Made by a program: the position numbers and the translations under genes. Positions 55,029 to 64,000 of a stretch of 64,000 nucleotides of DNA are shown here, piece after piece (the first letter of the stretch is position 1; the number at the start of each line of letters is the position of its first letter). The notes beneath the pieces were generated by a model. That model did not search any database and was not told where the DNA came from. It was given only the letters and a program-made list of their open reading frames with translations. Source of the DNA: Ilex aquifolium (lineage: Eukaryota > Streptophyta > Magnoliopsida > Aquifoliales > Aquifoliaceae); NCBI GenBank assembly GCA_951799425.1, contig OX637396.1, positions 33,844,701 to 33,908,700 on the forward strand, read 5' to 3'.

Positions 55029-57149
55029 ACTTTTACACACAACAAACTTTGTCAGTGTCTGCAAACTTGTCAATTTACTTATCCCTCGAGGCATTTCTTG
55101 TAATTTTATAGTACCAGCGATGCCAAGATGGCGAAGGTTAACTAAATTTCCAATGTTTGCGGGCAACTTGCAAAGCTCAGAACAACCATGCAACGATAAT
55201 GTCTGCAAATTGTAGAGATCAGTCACTGATTCTGGCAGCCATTTAATTAATGTCCTTGATAAATTCAAGAACCGGAGATGTTTCAAATCGCCAATCGAGG
55301 TGGGTAACTCGCTTATATTGTACTCAGTCAACGACAAGACTCTTAAGCACAGTAATTTTGACAGTATGTTAACTAAAACACCATTGCTTAAATAGAAGGC
55401 TTGCCATGTATGTGACTTATAAACTGGCAGTGCTAAGAATGTCCGCAAGCGCAGAAGATCATGATCAAATGTCTTGAATCTTTTGTACACTTCATACTCA
55501 TGGCGCATGAATGCTGAGTGGCGAGCCTTTGGAGAAATGTAACACCGTTCATTACTGTCCATATTATCTTCCATCCTAAAGCATATTTCTCCAGTAACAT
55601 GTTGAGCTAAATCATTCAAAAGATCATGCATCGTGAATTTTGATTTCGTGCCACTTGAAGGTTGGAAGAATGACCTTGATAACAACTCATTGAAGCAATC
55701 ATCACCTAACTCTTCCATGTGTTTCCTCATTCTTTGTGATTGTTGCAGAAAACCTTCTGCCATCCATAACAAGACTAACTCGTCCTTGTCAAACTCGTAG
55801 TCCTTTGGAAATATGGCACAGTATCCAAACATTGGCTTCAATTGAGAAGGTAGGTGATGATAGCTTAATCTCAGAGCTAGAAGAATGCCGCTCTGATCCT
55901 CGGGTAAATCCCAGATTTCACTATTAAGTACATCTTTCCACTCATTTGAGCTACGTTTACTGCGCAGGATGCCACCCAGTGTCTTAACGGCTAACGGCAA
56001 GCCTCGACACTTTTTCATTATAGCCAGGCCAATTTCTTCCAAATTTGGATGGGCACCAAAATTGCTTGTACACAACGCATGTTGAGCTAATAAAGATAAA
56101 CAGTCATCATCGCCCAACACCTTTGGATTGTAAGCTGGGACGGAACCCATGGTTAATGCAATGCGTGCATCTCGAGTTGTAACAATAATTTTACTTCCAG
56201 GTTCTCCAACTCGAAAAGGAGCACGCAGGAGATCCCATTTTACGTAGTCCAGATTCCAAACATCGTCTAGAACAAGGAGAAATTTTTTTCCAAAAAGTTT
56301 CTCTTTAAGACTTACTTGTGCCGTATCCAAGTTCTTGAAGTTACGATTCTCTTTGGTCGCTGATTCATAAATTTTGCTTGTTATCAAGAGCACATCAAAC
56401 TCTTCAGAAACACATACCCATGCTTTCAAATCAAAGAAATCCTCAACTTTCTCATCATTGTAGACAAGTTGAGCAAGAGTGGTCTTGCCAAGACCGCCCA
56501 TACCAACTATTGGAATGACGGATGGTTCATCATTACTTGATTCACCGTTGAGCAACAATCCAAGTATTTCTTGTTTATCTTTTTCCCGACCATAAACATG
56601 GGGCTCATCCACCAAGGAAGCAGTCATTCTTTGTGTTCCTGTGTTTGACCTTACTTCGGGATTGACTCTCAAACCCAGATCATCTCTCAAACCCAGATCA
56701 TCTCTTAGTTTTGCTATATCTTGTAATCTAGCAATGATCTCCTGAATCTTGGGGCCCAACTTGATTTTGAGCGCAATGGATCTAGGGAAATTGCTACAAC
56801 AAGTAGGGAGGAAGTTCCGAACCCTGCTTGTGGTAGCTGCTTCAGCCTCCAACTTCAATTTATGAGCTTCAGTCTCAATCTCGTCCACTAGATCATCCAC
56901 ATCGTAAGCCAGATCCCTCAGTTCCGCCAGCCACTGATTCACATGTTCGTCCCTTATTTGCTTAGACTCTGCATCGTTGAGCACCGCTTGAATAGTCCTC
57001 AGCACGTTGCGCAATTTCGTCACCTGGGTAAGAATTCCCTGGCTGCGAGCAAATTTCAACAGATCGAAAGATGCCAATTTCTCAACCAAAACGGTTATTA
57101 CCGCAGTCAGGAAAATTTCTATGATAGGCATTGTTTTGAAGTCGAGCAA
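55029..57149 (-). CDS. CC-NB-ARC-LRR immune receptor, N-terminal half (gene split by Copia)
   Basis: An RPP13-like-1 type intracellular receptor. The Rx-type coiled coil (residues about 15-115) has LAELRDLAYDVDDLVDEIE, the EDVID-equivalent motif. NB-ARC: P-loop GMGGLGKTT (about 214), kinase-2 FLLVLDDVW (about 291; the final Trp is typical of CC-type), RNBS-B GSKIIVTTRD, GLPL motif CRGLPLAVK (about 382), MHD box TMHDLLNDL (about 507), and first LRRs to TKFVVCKS. A 21-bp duplication gives LRDDLGLRDDLGLR near residue 155. Start: ATG 57149, or the in-frame Met at 57131 (MPIIEIF). The frame runs 707 codons to the insertion and would end 13 codons into the LTR, producing a CC-NB-ARC protein without most LRRs. 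The joined gene would be 1355 residues. Confidence 0.93.
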
Positions 57150-57899
57150 ATCTGGGAAGGATGGGTTTCTTGTATCTCAAAGCTGCTGAAGGTCTCAAGT
57201 CAAAGTGATGAAACAAGGAAGGAGTCGTTAGTGGTTTGTGTAAGCTCTGAGTTGGGTCACTAGTTTTCCATATGATTGAGAGGGACTTAAACATAGAAAA
57301 CGCAGTTGTCTGCATCAATGAATATTTCATGTAGGATTTGTTAGAGGCTGTTTTTGTGAATCAAATGGAATTTTACAAAAAAAAAAAAAAAAAATGCATG
57401 TGTAAGAACTTCTTTGGTAACTATTTATTTGAGATTAAGTTACGATTTCGAAAAAAAAAAAAAAAAGGTTAAGACTAATCCTAATCCTAACCTTATATTA
57501 TAGTAAACCTCACAAAATTTAGTTATAATCTCACCCTTATTTTTTAATTTCATATTGAAAAATGTGTCTCGGTACCTTAGTCTTATCCGAAGAAAAGATG
57601 ATACCGTAAAATAGTTGAGTTACTCGAGCTCAGACTCGACTTATTTTCTAAATAAGTTGAGCTTGAATAATTTTTTAATCTCGTTTAGAAAAACTAGTTC
57701 GACAAGCTCGGGTTCAAGTCCTGAAAATTCAGCTCGATTAACACTCCTACTTAAAATCAAGTAATTTTAATAAATGATAAATTAAAATTAACAATTTTCA
57801 AATTTCAAATTTATCAAAACCACATTAATATTTTAACGGTGTTACAAAGATTAAACCGGCCTTAGGGCTAGGCCTCTACGGCGGTCAATTAAAACCTAA
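57150..57899. other. NLR upstream region
   Basis: A stretch at 57300-57366 (CTGCATCAATGAATATTTCA and on) is a diverged relative of the duplicated blocks further right. No clear core promoter identified. Two poly-A runs at 57375 and 57450. Confidence 0.4.
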
Positions 57900-58260
57900 T
57901 CTATTGATCGCCCAGCCTAGACTAGGTTGAGAAGACCATTATAGGGTCTTTCTTAATTATACCTTTGAAAGGGACAAAAATATAAATAATCCAATTGTCT
58001 GTCTCAATGAGGTGTACTTATAAATATTTTATGAAAGATGTCATAGAGGTTGTTTGCATGTGGAATGGACAAAAAATAAAGAGTAGCAAGAAAGGAGTGA
58101 AAGGGCCAGATCTAAATTCTTGAAAAAAAATTATATTTTGACCGCTTTAACTATATCTTTTATCTTACATTATTCCCTCAACTATTACGTTTCTCATATT
58201 TCACCTCCAATTGTGAGTGTTGATTACACATTACCACACTCGTAAACATTAGAATGTATA
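57900..58260 (+). repeat. Duplicated non-coding block, copy 1
   Basis: Contains GGGTCTTTCTTAATTATA, then AATGAGGTGTACTTATAAAT, then GCAAGAAAGGAGTGAA, then TTATATTTTGACC. It matches 58470-58830 almost throughout in the same orientation. Confidence 0.85.
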
Positions 58261-58469
58261 TATATTGCTCCATACACGGAAATTTTCCGTACAAACAATG
58301 ACCAAAGTTTGGTCGGTGTAAAATCAATATAAATAATTTAGGGCTAATATATGAAAGTCAATTGCTAAGAGAAGGGTTAATTTGCTAACTATAAGCTTCG
58401 AAGGATTAAAATAGTTCAGATGAGGATCATATCTAAATGGATCTAATTGAGATATTCTTCGCTCAATCA

Positions 58470-58830
58470 GAACCTAATCTATTGATTACCTTACATAGAC
58501 CAAGTTGAAAAAAATCATTGTAGGGTCTTTCTTAATTATATTTTTGAAAGGGACAAAAACATAAATAATTCAATTATTTCGTCAATGAGGTGTACTTATA
58601 AATATTTTATGGAAGATGCCATAGAGGGTGTTTGTATGTGGAATGGACAAAAGAAAAGAGTAGCAAGAAAGGAGTGAATGGGCCAGATGTTAACTAAATT
58701 CTTGAAAAAAAAAATTATATTTTGACCCCCTTAACTATATCTTTTACAGTATCCCCTAAACTATTTCATTTCTCATATTACACTTCCAATTGTGAGTATT
58801 GATTTCACATTACCACACTCGTAAAAACGA
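58470..58830 (+). repeat. Duplicated non-coding block, copy 2
   Basis: Same order of blocks as copy 1, offset about 565 bp, with scattered substitutions. No gene in it. Confidence 0.85.
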
Positions 58831-58869
58831 GTCAAAAAAGAACAACCGCAACGATAATCTTTATTATTT

Positions 58870-59370
58870 GGGTATCATGGGTTTGGATCGTGGAGATAAT
58901 CTTTACGTATGCGGGATAAAAATTTCGTACATGTGATCCTTCTGAGACCCTGCTGGATCCTTACACTTATTTTTATCAAAAAGGGGAAAAAATTGGGAAA
59001 CTCCTTTGCATTTGCGTGTGAGAGAGCATAAGAGACTAAATCTTGTATTTTGATCATTGACCTTTTTGGCTAAGAGGGTGAAAGTTGGCCAACCACCCTA
59101 TTGGTTTATTCATGTACACATCCTCTTTCCAAGTCTCCAACAAGATAATTTATACTTTAACTAAAAGTTTGAAGCACTACATTTTAAATGCAAGTTGGCA
59201 ACTTGCTTTTTTACAGTAAATTTCCATGATACCACATTGTTCTTTAATTTTGCAATAAAAAATTTAAAGGGGAAGCTCCCCCACAAATCTCCTGATCAAG
59301 CAGAACAAAAGATCAATTGTGATTGAATTTCAAAATAATCATTCCTAACATAACAAACGAGAAATTTCAG
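58870..59370 (+). repeat. Second duplicated non-coding block, copy 1
   Basis: Contains GATAATCTTTACGTATG, then CTTTGCATTTGCGTGTGAGA, then TGCAAGTTGGCAACTTGCTT and a GATCAA-TGTGATTGAATTT end. It matches 60325-60770. Confidence 0.82.
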
Positions 59371-59850
59371 AGGTAAGCATTAGGCTACGTATTACCTGAC
59401 TCATTCACAAAAGAAGGGCAATGTAACTTATTGGAAAAAACGAGAAGCAATTTTTCACGATAACATTTCATAGTTACGATTTGATCAAATCAAGTTAACG
59501 AAGTGATTTATGAATGAGGGTAGCCTTTTAAAAACCACCCCATTTGTCCTGTTTTCCTGATTTTTTTATTTGATTTACCAAAACAAAAATTCCCTTGAAA
59601 CAAAGAACAATTTTGGGGGAATATTATGTATGCACCAAAAGGGTGTCCCAGAGGGATACACCATTGTTTTAGGACTACTGATAGATCTGTCTTAATTTCA
59701 AAACATAACAAGCATTTCGGTAAAAAAAATGTTATTTATGGACAAACATGGGTGTCCTAGAATTGTACTGCTAGAGGATCTAAGTAGTTTAAGTTTGACT
59801 CGGTTGTTTTTTGGAGAATTTTAACACACGACAAGGTTGTTTTTTGGAGA

Positions 59851-59881
<31 letters not shown>

Positions 59882-60320
59882 AAGGGGTGTTACATTTTCC
59901 ATTCAAAACGTCGACATGCCTATTCAAAAAAAAAAAAAATTTTTGAGAAGAACAAATGCATGTTTAGCTTGGGTAATCAAGATTCCTAAACCTCAAGGCT
60001 TAAAGGGTTGATCCGTATTAAGCCTTCTACTGTGAAAATAAGACATAATCTTTATTAGATCAAATACCTAAATTTGGTTCTCACATACCGCTTAGCGGCT
60101 CTGCCGAGCTTCCATCCTCTTCCCTAACCAGATATATATTATTGTACGTAAAAGAAAAAAAAAACCCCCAATTCAGAAATAACATTTTGAGACATGATTT
60201 TTGAAGAATTTTAAGGAGTTCCGAGTAGTAGTTTCAAAATAATATGCCAGTAGGAGATGTCGACGTTGAAGAGGCAATTGGTTTCAAAATAGCTTGTGGA
60301 ATAAAGTGGCTCTTTTATGA
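59371..60320. other. Non-coding spacer with poly-G tract
   Basis: No gene found. Contains the poly-G run and a short T/A-rich region. The open frame at 59811-60011 exists only because of poly-G and poly-A. Confidence 0.4.
59853..59881 (+). repeat. Poly-G homopolymer, 29 G
   Basis: Uninterrupted G run preceded by GAGAGA. Potential to form a G-quadruplex; length uncertain because of slippage. Confidence 0.85.
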
Positions 60321-60324
60321 TTTG

Positions 60325-60770
60325 GGATACAGAGATAGTCTTTACGTATGAGAGATAAAATTTCGTACATATGACCCTTCTAGCACCTGCAAGGAGCCTC
60401 GTACATGGGATCATTATTTTTTTCTTCAAAAAGAAAAAAAATAATAGGGAAACTACTTTGCATTTGCTTGTGAGAGGGCATAAGAGACCAAATCTTGTAT
60501 TTGGATCGGATTAATCCTTGGCTTTTTTGGTTAATAGAGTGAGAGGTAGCCAACCACCCTAAACCTATTTTAATTTAATGCAAGTTGGCAACTTGCTTTG
60601 TTATTATAAAATTTTCATGGTACAATTGTTATTTTAGTTTGCAACAAAAAATTTAAAGTGGAATCTCCTCAGAAACTTCCTGATCGAGCATACAACACAA
60701 GATCAAGTGTGATTGAATTTAAAAACAAATCATTCCTAACATCGAAAAAAGAGAAATTTCAAAGATAAGC
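60325..60770 (+). repeat. Second duplicated non-coding block, copy 2
   Basis: Same order of blocks as 58870-59370 with indels. Separated from it by about 1.4 kb. Confidence 0.82.
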
Positions 60771-61943
60771 AATTGATTTTCCATAACTCTAGTTACCACT
60801 TAACCAAATCAAGTTACAATTCAAACAAGTTTACCAACGACTCAATGCGTCAATTTAAGATTGATAAAAAAAACTCGAGCTTAATCTCAATTTTTAGAAT
60901 TGACCCTAAATTTTTAGTCTTTATTGAGTCATAACTTAACATCATTGAATTGTATTCAGATCTCACCCCGTCGTAACTTTTTTTAAAATATTTGTGAAAA
61001 GAGTAAAGTAGAAGAGAAATGGGGACAATTCCTTAGTTGAAAATGAAACTTTTCCTTTTATTTTGGTTTTTAACCCTAAAAGTGGTATAAGGGTCCGGGC
61101 ATTTGCTTTGCATTTTCGTGTGTAGACCAAATAAAGTTGGATGCTACCATTTTTGTATGTCTGGGATAATGATGAGGAAATTGCATAACATTTTTGTGTG
61201 TAGACCAATGGCCAAATTGAGTGGAGAACAAGTCAGTGAAATTAAGTAACGTGTAGTCCAACTCGATTAGGTTCCTATGTAAATGGTTTTTAAGCTGTAA
61301 ATTGATTTGCATTTGATATAATTTTTAAACTCGTCTTTTATGCAAGCGAAATTGAGTAATGTGTGGTTCAACTCGATTAGATTTATATCTATAAATAATT
61401 TTAATTTTACTTTTGAACAATCATAATTCGAAAGATGAATAATTATTACCAAATAATTCTAGACTATAAACACCTCACCATTTATTCTCTCAAATAGTTT
61501 TTTGGATAATTTAAAATTCTAGGATTTGATTTTGGATTTTTTTTGGGTCTTTATTCATACAAGGGAGGAGGACTTCGTGAGACTCAATCCTTGAGCTAAA
61601 TTTCAGCTCGAGTTTACCTTGATTGTTCACAAGAATCTAAGTTTGACAATCAAGTTTGTCATTCAGGGGGAGTTTTTCTACCCTAGCTACATCATCGACA
61701 ACTTCATCAAGTTGCATTTGCGACCACAAATCTCGGCATCTACATTCTACACTGATTTAGTCCCGACAACTAGACAAACCTCCGTTGATTCACTTCGAGT
61801 GAAATCAGACCTCCCAAAATTCAACTTCACCACAAAATACAACCAAAACAATTAGCATTATTACCAATTGGAAGATTAATGAATCGCAATGATCATGGGT
61901 CCACATTTGCTTTATACCCACATAAAGCAACATTATGTTGACA
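60771..61943. other. Non-coding region before the hAT remnant
   Basis: AT-rich, no gene. A short direct duplication of AGTAACGTGTAGTCCAACTC / AGTAATGTGTGGTTCAACTC occurs at 61243 and 61353. Confidence 0.4.
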
Positions 61944-62069
61944 TAGGGGTGGCCGTGTGACATTTTGGGGCTTGAAGCGACAACTAAAAAAGAGGTTTTT
62001 ATTTTTAAAAATAATATTTTCTTTAAAACTTATTATTCTTACTTTTTGAGATGCAAAAATATTAATTAA

Positions 62070-63084
62070 GGTGCCGTTTGGTAACCATTAGTTTTTGTTT
62101 TTTTTTTTTCATTTTATGGCAAAAAAAAAAAAACACGTTTGGTGAATGTTTTCGTGTTTTTTTAATTGCTCTGTTTTGAAAACAAGGCTAAAATATGAAA
62201 ACATCCAAAATGATGTTTTTGAAAACATCAAAAATTAAAACAAATGCGCGTAGCAAAAGAGGATTTAATGAGATCTTGACTTCGATCCTCCTTAGCAACA
62301 AAAAAATGGATTTTTTTGCTTGAGTATAAAAGGCCCTCCTCCCTGCTTCACCCCTCTCTGTTGTCTCTCTCTCTCTCTCTCTCTCGATGCCAACGACGAA
62401 GACGAAGTCGAAGCCATTGCCATCGCCAATCACTGCGAAGGAGCTCTCGGATCCAGAAGCCATTATTCCATCTCCAAGGTCAGATTTCACTCCATCTCCA
62501 TCGAGCTCTCTCTGTACCTATAGGCCCTAGATCTGTACCTTCAAGCCCTAGATCTATGTATATATATTGTCTGTATATATATACATATATAGCCCTCTAT
62601 CTATGTATATATTGTTATATTTGAGTGTGTATGTGTGTGTGTGTGTGTGAGAGAGAGAACAAGAAAGAGAGGTGGGTTTCAGGGGATTTCGAGAGTGAGT
62701 TTCAGGGGGTTTTGGGGGTGCTGAGTGGTTGCTGGTGGGAGTGGATTTTTGGGGGTGATGGGTTTTGGTGATGAGTGATGTTTCGATTGGGTTTTGGTGA
62801 TGGTTGGGTGGCTGGTGTTGGTGGTTGAGTTTTGGGTGTGGGTGGTGGGTGGTTGGTGGTGCTGAGTTTTGGGTGTGGGTGATTGGTGGTGGTGGGTTTG
62901 GTGGTGTTGGGGTATAAATTTTCTGTATTATACCAAACATGCTTTTTATTTTTGTTTTCATAATTTTTTAAGTGTAAATGACTACCAAACATCTTTTATA
63001 TTTTTTATTATAGAAAAACAAAAATTAGTTTTTGTTCTTTTTATAAAAAAAAACATAAGAACAAAAACGTTATCAAACGCACCC
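62070..63084. mobile_element. Harbinger/Tourist-type non-autonomous element, TSD TAA, carrying extra sequence
   Basis: Ends GGTGCCGTTTGGTAACC and, inverted, GGGTGCGTTTGATAACG. TAA is present on both sides (62067-62069, 63085-63087). It interrupts the hAT transposase between KNL and INIFASQK. At 1015 bp it is long for a MITE. Inside are a CT microsatellite (62364-62385), an ATG frame MPTTKTKSKPLPSP ending at a possible GT donor near 62478, a GT run (62625-62648) and a TGG/GGT-rich stretch. No transposase. Confidence 0.8.
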
Positions 63085-63087
63085 TAA

Positions 63088-63510
63088 ATTTTTATATTCA
63101 AGTTTCACTATCGTATCTTTTTCGATTAATTAGTATTGCTAACTCATTTAATCTTTCTTGTGACATAGTTGATTTTAGATAAGATTTTATCAATTTTAAT
63201 TTTGAATTTTTTTTTTGCTACAGAAGCAACAGACAATTACATGAATTATCAATAATATTTTGTAAGCTATGCATGTATTCGAAAAAGAATCTAATCGTTT
63301 TGTAGAACTTAATATATTAATTGGAGTACTTTCTTTCGTAGATAAAATTTCCTTTAGAACATTCAGTTCTTGAAACCAAATATATGAAACTTCAAATTTA
63401 TTCTTTAACGAATGAATAGCTTGATCTGCTATGTATATAAAACAATCATTTCTAAAAGATTCTTCAATATATTTTATTACTTCCACGTGAGTTGACAACT
63501 TTACATCCAT
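63088..63510 (-). pseudogene. hAT transposase C-terminal fragment (dimerisation region)
   Basis: The minus-strand frame from 63510 reads ESFRNDCFIYIADQAIHSLK, then LNVLKEILSTKESTPINILS and KRLDSFSNTCIAYKILL. After a frameshift near 63195 it continues KLKLIKSYLKSTMSQERLNE and, after another, LEYKNL. This matches the C-terminal hAT dimerisation region of plant ZMYM1-like (TTF zinc finger) transposases. Part of the middle is deleted relative to the family, and the catalytic core is absent. After the Harbinger insertion the next codons (INIFASQK) follow on directly. Confidence 0.82.
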
Positions 63511-64000
63511 TTTTACCGTTACTTATTTGTTTTAATAATTTTTTTGGTTCATGAGCTAGAGAATAGGCCAAAACTATCCAATTTAAATCTAATTTTAACT
63601 TTTTTGTAGGACTTAAATTTTTGTAAAATTGAAATTTTATTTTGGATTAGTAATTATAATTATAAATTATGGCAATAAAATAAAATACAATCAATCAAAA
63701 CCCAAGGTAGCTCAAGTGAAGATAGAGACGAGCTTTAAATCCAGTCGTTCTAAGTTCGAACTTGACAAGCTCTTGAGGTCAATCTCTTGAGTGTCAACAC
63801 AGTTTAGTTAGTATTATGGGCCTCCATTGACCAGACTAACCAAGCTTTGGGTAGTGGTAGAGCCACGTGAGGACTAGGGGGGAGGGGGCGCAGGGCCAGC
63901 CTAAATTTTCTTTTAAAAAAATATTACTTATGTGTATTTAAAATTATTATAAGTACAATTAAGTGTGTCCATTCTATTATTTTTTGTTCTATCAATTAGT
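63511..64000. other. Non-coding right edge
   Basis: AT-rich with one SINE-like stretch. At 63880-63905 GGGGGCGCAGGGCCAGCCT resembles a hAT terminus, possibly the start of another element cut by the window edge. Confidence 0.4.
63703..63845 (+). mobile_element. Possible tRNA-derived SINE remnant
   Basis: GGTAGCTCAAGTGAAG resembles an A box, and AGTTCGAACTTG about 45 bp later resembles a B box of an RNA polymerase III promoter. No A-rich tail or target duplication was identified. Confidence 0.3.

Larger units (their letters stand above)
61944..63510 (-). mobile_element. hAT element remnant (3' terminus plus transposase C-terminus)
   Basis: The plus-left end TAGGGGTGGCCGTGTGACAT, followed by TTTTGGGGCTTGAAGCGA, resembles the termini of plant hAT elements that encode ZMYM1/TTF-type transposases. 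The transposase C-terminus lies at 63088-63510 on the minus strand, and its last codons continue beyond a Harbinger-type insertion at about 62066. The other terminus and the rest of the transposase are not in the window. Confidence 0.65.

Noticed and set aside
50235-55033. Two separate NLR genes
   Set aside because: The halves join in perfect frame across a typical 5-bp duplication, so they are one gene split by a Copia.
62554-62992. Pro/His/Thr-rich minus-strand frames
   Set aside because: They are the reverse of a GT/TGG-rich low-complexity stretch inside the Harbinger-type element.
63703-63845. Functional tRNA gene
   Set aside because: Only A- and B-box-like phrases are present; no cloverleaf could be built.

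Overview
The window looks like nuclear DNA of a flowering plant, most likely a eudicot. It is AT-rich and full of Copia, Gypsy, LINE, hAT, Mutator-like and Harbinger-like elements, and the few host genes belong to plant families: an ALMT malate channel, an F-box protein and a CC-NB-ARC-LRR immune receptor. None of the host genes I recognise is intact, so this is probably a repeat-dense, low-constraint region. I cannot name the species.

Layout. About 1.0-1.8 kb holds an ALMT-type gene fragment with a nonsense codon. About 3.0-3.6 kb holds the 3' end of a decayed LINE. From about 3.65 to 33.5 kb lies one very large composite DNA-transposon-like unit. It has a plus-strand gene for a putative plant transposon protein (4.25-6.0 kb) and a multi-exon minus-strand gene with a plant-mobile-domain-like part followed by a Ulp1-type C48 peptidase (7.2-27.3 kb). 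Its flanks carry clustered AGCGATCAAG / CTTGATCGCT motifs, a ~0.4-kb tandem array and a 2.3-kb array of 21-bp units. I compare it with Kaonashi-type Mutator elements that carry ULP genes, but its exact ends were not found.

The C48 gene is split by a nest of three LTR elements, each with an intact 5-bp target duplication: a coding-poor LTR element (9581-25568, TSD GAATC), inside it a rearranged Gypsy (12079-22934, TSD TTAAG), inside that a Copia deletion derivative (15433-18315, TSD AGGAG). The LTRs of the outermost element differ at one position by my reading.

33.8-34.2 kb is a Tourist-like MITE with a Mutator-like MITE inside it. 36.3-41.7 kb is a minus-strand Copia with a complete 1555-codon gag-pol frame that runs on into its LTR. 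It is followed by a broken F-box gene abutting a CACTA-type terminus (41.7-42.5 kb), a second LINE 3' fragment (43.0-43.9 kb) and exons of an unrecognised minus-strand gene (45.6-47.5 kb).

48.3-57.1 kb is a CC-NB-ARC-LRR gene on the minus strand, cut by a full-length Copia (50239-55028, TSD ACTTT) whose two LTRs look identical and whose gag-pol frame is open. Without the Copia and one TSD copy, the receptor frame closes exactly (4068 bp including the stop). The right end (57.2-64 kb) contains duplicated non-coding blocks, a hAT transposase remnant with a Harbinger-type element inserted in it (TSD TAA), and a possible SINE.
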